A program made the position numbers and the translations under genes. Shown in pieces: positions 1-9,612 of a stretch of DNA of 64,000 bases. Location: NCBI GenBank assembly GCA_964035545.1, contig OZ037770.1, positions 3,825,662-3,889,661 of the forward strand, written 5' to 3'. The notes beneath the pieces are model-generated. The model was not told where the DNA came from, did no database searches, and saw only the letters and a list, made by a program, of their open reading frames with translations. Position 1 is the first letter of the stretch; every line of letters begins with the position of its first letter. Origin of the DNA: Bugula neritina. Taxonomy: Eukaryota; Bryozoa; Gymnolaemata; Cheilostomatida; Bugulidae.

Positions 1-17
1 CTAATGCTATTTCACAG

Positions 18-1637
18 GCTGATCCTAGTTTCAAGGGAGCGCTATTTAACTTAGCCTTACTTCTAACAAACAGTTTACAGCGGCCCTCTGACGCCATCCC
101 CTACCTGAATAGAAATATCCAACTGTATCCTGATCATGTTAAGAGTTACCTTCTCCTGGGAGATATCGCCATAAATCATGAGAAAGACCTCCAACTGGCT
201 GAACAGGTGACTTTCTGATGTATATTTAGTATTTCAAGTCTCCCTTCTCACTTTTAGAGTTCAAATCAAAATTGAAAATAAACTGGTGTAAAAAGCATGG
301 CTTAGTTTTATTTATTTCTTTGTATTATTAATTTGTGTTAAACGTTAAAACAAAGCGAACTTGGTAATGTTGATAATTTGATAGCAATTAGAAAGTTGAA
401 CTGAATGGTTCTATAAGCAGCTCCAAGTTGGGGGTCACAGAGTGCAATAGTTCCTGTGTTTGGAGTTAGCAGTTTCAATAAAGCAATAAACCCCAACTCT
501 AAAGAGAACTGCTGCACTCAGTGACCCTCAACTCAGAGCTGCTTATAGAACCATTCAGTTGAACTAGTTTACTTTGTATACATGATATTATATACTGCTT
601 CCTTTAGTGTGTTGCATTTCATGTACCACTAAGTATTTAGAAATATTTACTAATGAATATGCCACATCTAATCTCTTTCTGTCTTCATTTTCTAGTAACT
701 GCCAGACTTTGTAACTCCATTTCACTTTTGCAAAGTCCTTGAAATCTCTTGTCATACTACCATTTAAAACAAAAATAATTTGATTCAAAAAATTGATGTC
801 AATTTAAATTAAAAATTTGATTTCAGGTTGAATTAAAACCTTGATTTTGATTTAAATTAGAATTTTCACATATAAGCATTGAGCAATAAGCTACACCAGA
901 TGTAGAAACTGGTATGCCTCAGTGTAAAGAGACTGTTATAGATAGAAACTGGGTCCCTTGTTATACTCAGGTTACCTCTAAACTTGTCAGCTCTGAGCAG
1001 TGGACCAACTATTCAATTTAGACATTTCCTAATATTCAAAGTGATGGAAGTTTTGTAAAATATTCTTTAGTGTAGTAAAATTATTGGTGTTTTGCATGGG
1101 CCTTCCTCAAGTAAACACTGATGTCACCAGTTTATGCTGTGATGTCACCAGTTTAGGCTGTGTTTTCTCCGATTTCTGTAGTATTTATATAATTAACTTA
1201 TGCATTACTTTCACTATAGAATAGAATAATCAAATAATGTAGTCATGTCAACAGTTTGCACAGTTGACGTTAGTTTATATTATTATGGTGTTACTAGTTT
1301 ATGTTGTGATGTCACTAGTTTATGTTGTGATGTCACTAGTCTATGTGGTTATGTCACTAGTGTATGTGGTGATGTCACTAGTTTACGTTGTGATGTCACT
1401 AGTGTATATATAATGAATTCACTTGTGTTGCAGTGTTTCTCCAAAGTAAAGAGTCTAGAACCCAGTAACATTCAGGGCCAACACAACCTCTGTGTAGTCT
1501 ATGTGGAGAAGGGAGAGCTGGACCTAGCCGAATCCTGTCTTGCTGCCATCATGGCTGCCGCCCCCACTGAGCATTACGTTCAGCAGCACCTTGCCATTGT
1601 CAGACAGCGTCTGGCAGATAAACTAAGACCTACCTAG
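18..1637 (+). CDS. TMTC3: TMTC3-like protein, last two exons (3' end of gene)
   Basis: Two coding exons are visible, 18-206 and 1434-1637, both in phase 0. The first follows a branch-point-like CTAAT and a TTTCACAG acceptor and ends at GAACAG/GTGACT. The second follows TTGTTGCAG-type acceptor sequence and ends at TAG 1635-1637. Together they encode about 130 residues of tetratricopeptide repeat. Landmarks are SFKGALFNLALLL, YPDHVKSYLLLGDI and EPSNIQGQHNLCVVYVEKGE. The order and wording match the C-terminal TPRs of TMTC3, an ER-membrane O-mannosyltransferase that modifies cadherins and related proteins. The protein here ends sooner after the last TPR than vertebrate TMTC3. The transmembrane part lies left of the window. 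Assignment to TMTC3 rather than a sister TMTC rests on recalled family sequence. Confidence 0.82.
394..566. repeat. Foldback (MITE-like) inverted repeat in the TMTC3 intron
   Basis: The arms begin CTGAATGGTTCTATAAGCAG (401-420) and end with its reverse complement around 537-558. The pairing continues inward with mismatches (GGGTCACAGAGTGCA against TGCACTCAGTGACCC) to a centre near 478. This is a palindrome of about 165 bp with no coding capacity, typical of a short foldback transposon. No clear target duplication was seen. Confidence 0.7.
1288..1410 (+). repeat. 21-bp tandem minisatellite
   Basis: About six head-to-tail copies of a 21-bp unit, GATGTCACTAGTTTATGTTGT, with scattered changes. 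Two diverged copies lie further left at about 1118-1160. The array ends only about 25 bp before the acceptor of the last TMTC3 exon. It is open in one frame because 21 is a multiple of three, but it lies in the intron. Confidence 0.85.
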
Positions 1638-2236
1638 TCATTTATTTGCAGTCTATAAAGTAGTTATCTGGAATGTTATTATATTACCCTGTAAATCTAC
1701 ACTCACTTATCAGGAGAATTAATCATGAATCTCATTAATTTTAGAATTTATTTTTGTACAAACCTATTCTACACTGTTTGCTAGTGCTGAGCTGGTATCG
1801 TGGATGTCTTAGCATTATCAGTACTGTTTCTTTAGCTTGGAGCTTTTGATGTTTTCAAATGTGTTCACTAAATACCAGAAGAACTCCTGTGTATTTTGAG
1901 GCTAAGTTACGTAGTGCTGAAAACAGCAATTACCTAAAATGTCAAGGACTTGTAATAGGCCCAAAGCGAAAGTTGTTACCAAATACTGTTACTGCTGCAG
2001 CCCTACTATCTGCTTCACTGATTGCACAGCTCTAGAGACATTACGTTACGGATTAGCTTAGCTTACTTCTATATTATGTATACTTCATAACTGTTGAGAA
2101 TTAAACTAATGGTCTTAGAACTAGTTTTTGGTACATCTTAGTTTATTATTGAATTTCTACTTCACTATTATTTTGCTAAGCAAGGTATTATTCTAACTAC
2201 TTGAATTGTGATCTGTACATTCCTACTCTGTGATGA

Positions 2237-2242
2237 AATAAA
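2237..2242 (+). terminator. Probable polyadenylation signal of TMTC3
   Basis: AATAAA about 600 bp after the stop codon, followed by a T-rich stretch. It is the most plausible 3' end of the + strand transcript. 2243-2807 holds no gene I can see. Confidence 0.45.
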
Positions 2243-2807
2243 ATATATTTTATAAATTGACATCTTATCAGTTTTCACATCTTGTGTATCATGTGAATCC
2301 ACCTTTGATTCATTATCACTGAAGAGGTCAATTTTTGTGAATAAGTGCCTCTAATAACTCTAAACCAGGTGTTTATGGTTTGTGACTTGAAATTTGCTCA
2401 ATTTGGACTCTGACATGACTTGTAACTACTTGATGGTCACCCATCCTAATAAATTTCACAACATAATAAATTACAGGATAATTTAAGACACCTTCAATAT
2501 AGTATAGGCTCTCTTTTTCAGTGGATTGAACTATATATGCCATTTAGACTTAATACTATATACATACCATCTATATTTTAGACTCAGTTTTATATTATAT
2601 GCCAGTTGTTGGAACTTTACATAAGCTAGGAAAGCTTTTCCCTAATGCATTATATTGCTTTTCACATATCATCTCAGCTAGGCCAGCTTTTTCCACATTC
2701 ATTATAGCTACTGCACAATAGCTAACCTTTTTCACTATAGTTTAAAAACACAGAATTTCCACTTATCCACGCACTTACGTCTCACACTTGTAGACTTAAT
2801 TCTACAT

Positions 2808-2884
2808 ACATACCATACATACCATACATACATACATACATACATACATACATACATACATACATACATACATACATACATACC
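2808..2884 (+). repeat. (TACA)n microsatellite
   Basis: About 18 tetranucleotide units, starting with imperfect TACCATACA units. Its right edge is the exact point where the Gypsy integrase reading stops. Confidence 0.95.
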
Positions 2885-3797
2885 TTGGGGGTGGTAGAGG
2901 GTGGTCCTGCTCTGATTTTATTCTCCAGAGGCGGCAAAGGTCGCTCATCAGTTGAGACTGGAACTGTGCGCCTTGGTCAGAGTGTATCTGTTCGGGGAGA
3001 CCGAAGTGACAGAATACATGTTGGTCTAGCACCCTGGCCACTGTCGGGGCTGACCCATCTGGGATAGCCAGAGCGTCCGTCCACCTCGTAAAGTGGTCGG
3101 TTAATACTAAGATCCAACTATTGCCTCTGGGAGTTAGGGGCATGGGTTCAACCAGGTCGACAGCTACTACTTGCCACGGCCTTCTAGCATATAACCTTTG
3201 CCGTCCCGCTTCACCAGGGAGACGGCCATGCTTGCTGGCCTGGCAGAATTTACATTGCTTTACTCTGAGTCGGACATCACGCGCCATATTGGGCCAATAC
3301 CACCGGAGATGCAATTTGGAGATCACTCTCTTGACTCCTGCGTGAGCCTGTTTGTGAGTGTCCCAAATTAACTCACGACATATGGCACTGGGGCAGACCA
3401 CCTTTTTCCTCTCTGGGTGTCTGCCCGTGGCAGCTAGGGAAATGGTCAGCAGACCATCCTGCCCGATCCTCAGCGAGTCCCAATGCTGGCAGAATAGCCG
3501 AAATATGGCGCATCCCTGCCGCAGTTGTTCCTCGCTGGGTCGTCGTCCTTCCTTCTCGGCCCGATATATGTCTGCCACTACCCCAAGCAGCTCTTCCTGA
3601 AACTTCTTCAGCTCCCGGACATTATTGGCCAAAACAGGGTTGGCGCGGAGGTTTTGTACAACCTCCGGGGACTCGTCAACCTTCTGCCTGAGTTGACCCT
3701 GGTCCCAGTCAAACTGTGCTCCGTGGTGAGCCAGTGTTTCCAATTTACATCGCGGGGACCTCCGTCCCTCCTTTCGATGTTGAGACACAGTTTGCAA
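2885..3797 (-). pseudogene. Gypsy integrase fragment
   Basis: The reading shows the N-terminal zinc finger (THKQAHAG for the two His, CKFCQ for the two Cys), then the core with VAVDLVEPMP (first Asp) and HSDQGAQFQ (second Asp). The frame is off by one just before the conserved TTxYHPQ motif, which is readable in the neighbouring frame. The sequence then stops at the TACA repeat, just short of the catalytic Glu. Integration activity is therefore lost. Confidence 0.88.
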
Positions 3798-3808
3798 GCC
3801 CCATCAGG

Positions 3809-4252
3809 TCAGCGGCTCAAACCATCCGCATTGCTGTGTCTCCTGCCCGGTCGATGTTCGATCGGGTAGGAGAACTCAGCTAGGATTTCGAGCCACCGGG
3901 CGACCTGACTGGACGGATCTGCTCTCTTGCACAAGCAGATCAGGTAGGCATGATTCGTACGCAGCCGAAACTTCCTTCCATAAAGGTATGATCTGAAGTG
4001 CTTCAGTGACTTGATTACTGCCAGCAACTCCTGGCGAGTAGTGCAGTAATTTTGTTCAGTGGGTGAGAGAGACTTGCTGTAGTAAGCTACTACTACTTCT
4101 CGGCCTTCCTGCATTTGAAACAGCACAGCGCCAACATTCTGGTCAGTGGCGTCTGTGTCGAGGATGTACTCCAGAGTGGGGTCTGGGTAGGCCAAGATTG
4201 GTGCCGTCAGTCGGCAACCCTTGAGGCGGTCGAACGCTCCTTGTTTGACCAA
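3809..4252 (-). pseudogene. Gypsy RNase H domain
   Basis: Seen: ILDTDATDQNVGAVL (first catalytic Asp), TRQELLAVIKSLKHFRSYL (Glu), RTNHAYL (normally RTDH) and NADGLSR (last Asp). The Asp-to-Asn change in RTNH hits a catalytic position. The ORF overlaps the RT ORF in another frame (4143-4252), showing a frameshift between RT and RNase H. Confidence 0.88.
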
Positions 4253-5453
4253 GGTCTACTGCCACGTCACTCCCTTTGCGGTGAGCCGGTTTAACGGCTG
4301 TTCTGTCCCCGCAAAGTCTGGTATGTATTGTCTGTAATACCCTACCAGACCCAAGAAAGCCCGGAGTCCAGTCAAGTCTTGGGGGGTTGACCCAGTCCTC
4401 TACCGCCCGTACTTTCTCGGGATCCATTGCCACGCCGTTTCGACCGACAACTTCCCCCAGGTACTTGACCTCCGGCTGCAATAGAGCGCACTTGGAAGGT
4501 TTTAGCTTCAGACCGGCACCTCTGAGTCTTTCAAAAACCTCTGGCAGATGACTGACGTGTGTCTCGAAGTCTGAGGAGATCACGATAACATCATTGAAGT
4601 AGATCAGCAGTGTTTTCCAGTGGAGTCCGCTGGGGACTTGCTCCATCAGCCTCTGAAAGGTGGCCGGGACAGAGGTTAACCCGAAGGGCAGCACCTTCCA
4701 TTTCCACAGTTCGTCCCGTGTGATAAACGCCGCCTTCTCCTGGGCGTCGGAACTCAGAGGAACCTGCCAGTAACCGCTCAACAAGTCTAACGTACTGAAG
4801 TACTTGCTGTCGGCTAGGGCATCCAGTGATTCATCAATACGAGGTAGAGGGTAGGCGTCCTGTATGGTTACGCTATTGAGCTTGCGGTAGTCCACACAGA
4901 ACCGCCAACTGCCGCCTTTCTTCTGGACTAATACGACCGGCGAGCTTCACGCACTGTGGGCTGGCTTGATGAGGCCGCGGTCCAGAAGATCCCGGACTCG
5001 TCGGCTGACCTCCTTCTCCGGCCCAAACCTGCGTGTGGGTTGCCGAATAGGGACCGTTCCTGCAGTCAGCGGTATCTCAAATCTGACAGCTCCAGTCAAT
5101 CCCACGTCGTGATCCCCGCTACTGAACTCATCACCGTAGTTGCCTAGCACCTTCGCCATAACCTGGCGTTCCTCGTTGCTCTCACAGCCACCACAGGCTG
5201 TCTCATATAACTCCCAGATGTGTGTTGGGACAGTCTCTCGCCTCTTTTTCAGGCGTCGAGGGGGTTCCTCTGTCGGATTTCCCAGCGACGGGCCCATGTC
5301 CTCCTCTTGGACAGAGTGGAACCGGTCCAGCATAGACCCAGCTGGTAGCTTAATGGACTCAGTAAAGGGGTTTACACACTGCACTAAGATCTCTCTTTGC
5401 TCAGTCAGTTGGTTTAAACTGCTGGCAAGTTGGATTCTTTTGTGCGCCTTCAA
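4143..5453 (-). pseudogene. Gypsy reverse transcriptase
   Basis: Two ORF pieces make the domain. 5453-4947 holds the upstream part with PTRRFGPEKEVSRRVRDLL and GLIKPAHS. 4895-4143 holds DYRKLNSVTIQDAYPLPRID, FSTLDLLSGYWQVPL and TFQRLMEQV. The active-site tetrad that is normally Y-x-D-D reads YFND (in LLIYFNDVIVIS), so the first Asp of the pair is lost. About 50 bp between the pieces carries a frameshift. Confidence 0.9.
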
Positions 5454-5459
5454 CTACCC

Positions 5460-5940
5460 TGAGTCCAGAGATCCGGTTATCATTCACTCTGCAGTGAATA
5501 GTAGCCGGGAGCGGCCTGGTTTGGTACAGTTTCGCACCACCTGCACGCCTCCCACTAAGGGGTGGCCAAACTTGTCGACACAGGCAAGTTCTCGCCCGGA
5601 CATCTCCATCGCAGACTTGCTAAAGTCGATGTGACATCCATGCCGTTTCAGGAATGGCATCCCGAGGATGGCGTCCTCCTTGAGCTGACTGACGAGAAAC
5701 GTCTCTTGGATCGTTTGATCTTGGACGCGTCCCGTCAGCTCAATTATACCGTAGAAGGGAATGCACGACCCGTCAGATAGGGTGCCACACTACCCCTCGT
5801 ACGGTTCCATCTTGCCCCTGACCCTAGCGCTGAGGGTGTCGAAGAGTTGGCGACTTATGAGGTTCGTGGTAAAGCCCGAATCAAGTAGGAAAGTAACAGC
5901 TCTGCACTCTATTTTGCCGGGCGAGAAATAGCTGTTCTAA
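5460..5940 (-). pseudogene. Gypsy aspartic protease
   Basis: Minus-strand reading contains LLDSGFTTNLIS, the DSG active-site loop of retropepsins, and about 80 residues later AILGMPFL, the hydrophobic-hydrophobic-G flap-side motif. At least one in-frame TAG lies between them (about 5790) and a TGA follows the domain near 5485. This would normally be part of a gag-pol reading. Confidence 0.75.
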
Positions 5941-6254
5941 TGGGGCTGTACCTGTACTCGCTCTATTCGTGCTTTACTCTCGCAGGGAGCACCTCCCTCG
6001 CTTTAGGTCGCGAAGGAGGTGGTTTTGGATGGTGGTAGTTTGTCCTTGGAGGTGGGGAGGCTAAGTTTCCAGTTGCCTGTGCTGGTTCTATTCCGGATTC
6101 TCAGGCTGGAAGCCCGTCGAATCGATTGTGGAGTGGCATGGAGAAGGTAACAGCGGGGCGGAGCCCCTTACCCGTCCGCCGTGGCTGTTGCCACTCTTGG
6201 TTGTCGGCACGCGGTACCCGTCTGGGTAACCTACGTTTCCTCTTCTCTGGGGGT

Positions 6255-7199
6255 TCATCGCCGGCCCGCAGGAGGCGGGACCATCTGCGAGCCGCGGTAG
6301 TTTAACCCTGGAGCTAGGAGAGGGCAATATCTGCGGAAATGTCCTTGGTTTCCACAGTCCCAGCAAAGACTAACTGTTTCCCCCGGTGGCGGCGATGGCG
6401 GCTGCAGAGGCTCATAGGCGGTACCTACTAGAGTTTGATGTGTCAGTGTTGCTATCAATTTAGCCAACATGTCGGTCAGTTTGGCGACCTTCAATGCGGC
6501 AGTTAACTGTGCCACGGCAGCGGTCGCGGAGGGTTTCGCCTCCCGCTCGGCTGCCGTGTTCGTGGGCTCTATCTCCACTTGGCGGGAGTTCCCGCGATTT
6601 TTATGCATCTGGTTTGCCAAGAGATGAGCTTCCCCTTCTGCCAGAGCACTTTCAACTGTGGTAACTCTCTTAGCTAGAAATTAGTGGTAGAGTCCCAAGT
6701 CGTAGACAGACTGTACAAAAGCGTCAAGAGTATACTTCGCACGGTTAGCTTGAGGCAGATCGCTATACGCAATCTGTGCCAGCTTCATGACTGTGGTGGT
6801 ATGTTCTTGTAGCCAGGTGTGGGGATCACGCTGCAGCCTTTGTAGATGGGCCCGGGCATCAATAACAGAGATGCTGAAGCGGGCCCGCAGAGAAGGAAAG
6901 ATACTATCGATGTCTGGGCCTAACTCATAGGGCTTGGCCTAGTTCATCAATGACATTCTGAGCTTCAGCAGGGCCACCCTAGGTGGCCACTGGGCGACGT
7001 CGATTACGCCGCTAAACTCTTGAATGAATTGCTTCACTTCTTCTTCGCCCGTGAATGTGGGCGCCTTCAACCGCTAGCGGTCCTTGTTCAGCTCCCGAGG
7101 AACTCTTCGCTCTTCTACCACATGATTCACAGAAATAACATCATCTTTACGCTCACCTTCTACTGGCTGTGGTTGCGTTCCAGCGTTTTCACTCTCCAT
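6255..7199 (-). pseudogene. Gypsy gag with CCHC zinc knuckle
   Basis: An ATG at 7199 opens a minus-strand reading that runs to TGA near 6255, interrupted by three TAG codons. Near its end lies CWDCGNQGHFRRYC, a canonical CX2CX4HX4C nucleocapsid knuckle. The middle resembles retrotransposon gag (THTWLQEH, ALAEGEAHLLANQ). The stops are consistent with C-to-T changes of CAG codons. Confidence 0.8.
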
Positions 7200-7213
7200 C
7201 TTGGATGTGCACT

Positions 7214-7231
7214 ATCTCACTGCTGCCACCA
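7214..7231 (-). other. Candidate primer-binding site of the Gypsy element
   Basis: Minus strand TGGTGGCAGCAGTGAGAT begins with TGG, as a site complementary to a tRNA CCA end must. It sits 15 bp upstream of the gag ATG and one base after a possible LTR end ATAACA. I cannot name the tRNA. Confidence 0.5.
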
Positions 7232-7232
7232 C

Positions 7233-7452
7233 TGTTATAATTTTCAGTTTTGGGTTGTGTGCAATCCAGAGAGTCTATTTATTTACTAGAGAACTTCACC
7301 AGGATAAGTCGAGTTAATATGAGTATATTTCACACACAAGAATACATCACAAAAACTATACAAATACATTCAGTCAATTGCTACGTTCATACAATTCAAC
7401 ACTCTATTCTTAACTAAATAACTGCGGGATACTAAAATATGGAAAATCCACA
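7233..7452 (-). repeat. Candidate 5' LTR of the Gypsy element
   Basis: A stretch of about 220 bp with minus-strand ends TGTGG and AACA and an AATAAA-like signal inside. It sits next to the candidate primer-binding site. No second copy remains because the element's other end is gone, so the outer boundary is a guess. Confidence 0.3.
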
Positions 7453-7460
7453 ATTACAGG

Positions 7461-8052
7461 GGCGATGAAGGTTACACTGTTTGTCGGCTCTGCCAACAAC
7501 ACTGTGGGTACACCTCCCGCAGCACTCCGTCACGACCTTCTGTCTTTGTGGGGAGTTTAGCTACCACAGGGAATATATACTAAGGCACCAACGTACCATG
7601 AATTGTTTCCAAGGGAATCCTTATGACGTGGATGAAGCCTCCTACCTCACATTCCTCGATCTCATACGACCGTTCATCTCAGACTCCGCTCGGCTAGAGC
7701 GTCTTAACCAGGGACTTTCTGCTCCCCGGCCCATCACCCCTGGACTCACTACGAAGCCTCCCAGATATCTGAAAAACTCCCCTTGATCTATCCCTCGTGT
7801 CTTACTACAATGCATCAAGATAAGCCTTACAAACTTCCTCTTTTTTCCCCTCCTACAGACCGAAAGAGACGGTGGCAGCAACCTTCCCTCCACGTTCCTC
7901 AGCGTTGGCCCGCAACTTGCGGGAAGTAGAACTTAGAGCCAACAAACTCGAACAGGAGGCACATCAGCTTGCTCCTAAGGTTAAAGAGGCAGCAAGTGAG
8001 TTATGATCACTAGAAGAGTCCATATCCCAGCTCAAACGAGCCGTCAAAGAAT
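7461..8052 (+). pseudogene. Unidentified decayed coding stretch (Cys/His motif plus coiled coil)
   Basis: Three readable blocks lie in different frames. 7461-7560 reads EGYTVCRLCQQHCGYTS. 7541-7786 reads FSYHREYILRHQRTMNC and then NPYDVDEASYLTFLDLIRPF. 7862-8052 reads a heptad-rich helix (REVELRANKLEQEAHQL, then SLEESISQLKRAVKE before TAA). One TGA interrupts the helix at about 8005. A pyrimidine tract and CAG at 7851-7858 could be an acceptor. The blocks lie just outside the Gypsy gag end but on the opposite strand. I do not recognise the family; a relic of another mobile element is likely. Confidence 0.35.
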
Positions 8053-8189
8053 AAGATAATATTCCCCAACCCGCCACCAACTCCCTACTCAAGGTGACCT
8101 ACTCCGCTCCATGACAAACTGGTGCTCAATAGGTGATATCGGAATATAACTGTACATACTGTAGACAATCACTATGGTTCTTTGTTTTA

Positions 8190-8192
<3 letters not shown>

Positions 8193-8260
<68 letters not shown>
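8193..8260. repeat. (TA)n microsatellite
   Basis: About 34 uninterrupted TA units followed by a short CA run. 8261-9612 has no gene I can support. A minus-strand AATAAA at 8679-8684 could serve the gene ending at 9613. Confidence 0.95.
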
Positions 8261-8268
<8 letters not shown>

Positions 8269-9612
8269 TGTCTTGATGGATGTTATTTTCTTTTTATATG
8301 TTAGTTTTTTTGGATGAACACCTTTTGTAAAAATTGCCTTAGATAACTTTGTTTTTATATATATAAAAGTTTTTTTTATAGTATGCCTCTCTTCCACTTT
8401 AGATTTAGCTGGAAGTAGACTCCCTGCTGGAGGGGGCGGTGTAGTGGCCGAGGAAGCATACTAGTTATACACATGCATTGAAGCCAATCATATAGAAGCA
8501 CATGATTACCCCCGGCGAAGCAGAATGCTTCCGGACAGTTTTTATATAGTTACAGTTGAAAGTAGTATGTGAAGATAGATAGTAGACCAGTGAATGTGTT
8601 ATAGAATTTGAAAGTATTTCTATTATTACTTGTATTAATATAAAAGCAAACAATCTAACATAATATAATTGAATAAAATTTATTGATAAAATATGAAGAG
8701 CAAACTTTGATATACTAGCAAGCTAATTGATATAATAATGTTGATAACATGGAAGTTAAAACATGTGCTTGAGACTTAACCTGGTCAGAACTTAGTGTCA
8801 CATCAAAATAGAAAGAATAATAAACTTGGCTAAATAAAAGGTGTGATATAAATAGGGGTTGTTGGTGTTTAAAAAGTCATAAAATCAACTGTTACAATAT
8901 ATTGATAATAAATATTATAACGTGACATTCTATATACTGTAGGTATAATTAAGACATAGTAGTTAAAAGTCTTTGCTAGATAATATGGCTGTCAAGTAAT
9001 AATAAACAATAGTCTCACATACCCACTCTATGTTTCAAGTCAAGAATCTTCAATAATGGAATTAAGCTTTGTGCAGCTTCAAATTGGAGTTGTGTACCGA
9101 GTACTTAAGAGTTTTCTTCTCTACTAAGCCCATCGAAGCCAGGAAACAGGTAAAGTCTTTTACGGAGAGGAAGAGTCTTCCAGATTACAATCAAATTCCT
9201 GCTTCTCTCTGAATCTTCATCTGGATACAGTTTCTTAACTAGTTTAGTCTGTACCTGTAGAGTAAGTAATGACTAGTAAGATTGTTCATCAATTCACTAT
9301 TATAGCTGTGATAAAAGGTAAACTTCAGCTTTTAGAATGTTGTATCCCACTTGTAACAAATATGAACAGCAAGCACTTTGGGATTTGTCTACCGCAGTCA
9401 TATCATATAGCATTCAGCAGTACAGTGGCACTAGTATATTTGCAAACTACAAGAACATATTGACAAGGAAGAGAAACTATAATCAATATAGTGAGCCAAT
9501 ATATGCTAAAGGAATTGTAGGAGCAAAAACTACAAGTTAAACTAGAGAAAACTAGGAAAGACATTCTGTTACTAAAACTATAGTGGATATTTTTTTTAAA
9601 GGACAATAGGGT

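Larger units (their letters stand above)
2885..7452 (-). mobile_element. Ty3/Gypsy LTR retrotransposon, decayed and 3'-truncated
   Basis: Read on the minus strand, the order is a possible LTR and primer-binding site (7452-7214), gag with a CCHC knuckle (7199-6255), aspartic protease (about 5940-5460), reverse transcriptase (5453-4143), RNase H (4252-3809) and integrase (3797-2885). The PR-RT-RH-IN order is that of Ty3/Gypsy. The copy has in-frame stops in gag and protease, frameshifts in pol, and Asp-to-Asn changes in two catalytic sites. The 3' end, including the last integrase catalytic residue and the 3' LTR, is missing. It is more GC-rich than the surrounding DNA, which suggests a fairly recent arrival. 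Confidence 0.93.

Noticed and set aside
1288-1410. CRISPR-like array
   Set aside because: Contiguous tandem repeats without spacers, in a eukaryotic intron.
2885-5780. + strand ORFs across the Gypsy element (up to 164 codons)
   Set aside because: Antisense of pol; GC-rich coding DNA leaves open reverse frames.
8425-8545. Second SINE or tRNA-like element (GTAGTGGCCGAGGAAGCAT)
   Set aside because: Resembles a Ser/Leu-type A box, and GGAAGCAT recurs inverted at 8525, but there is no B box, tail or duplication.
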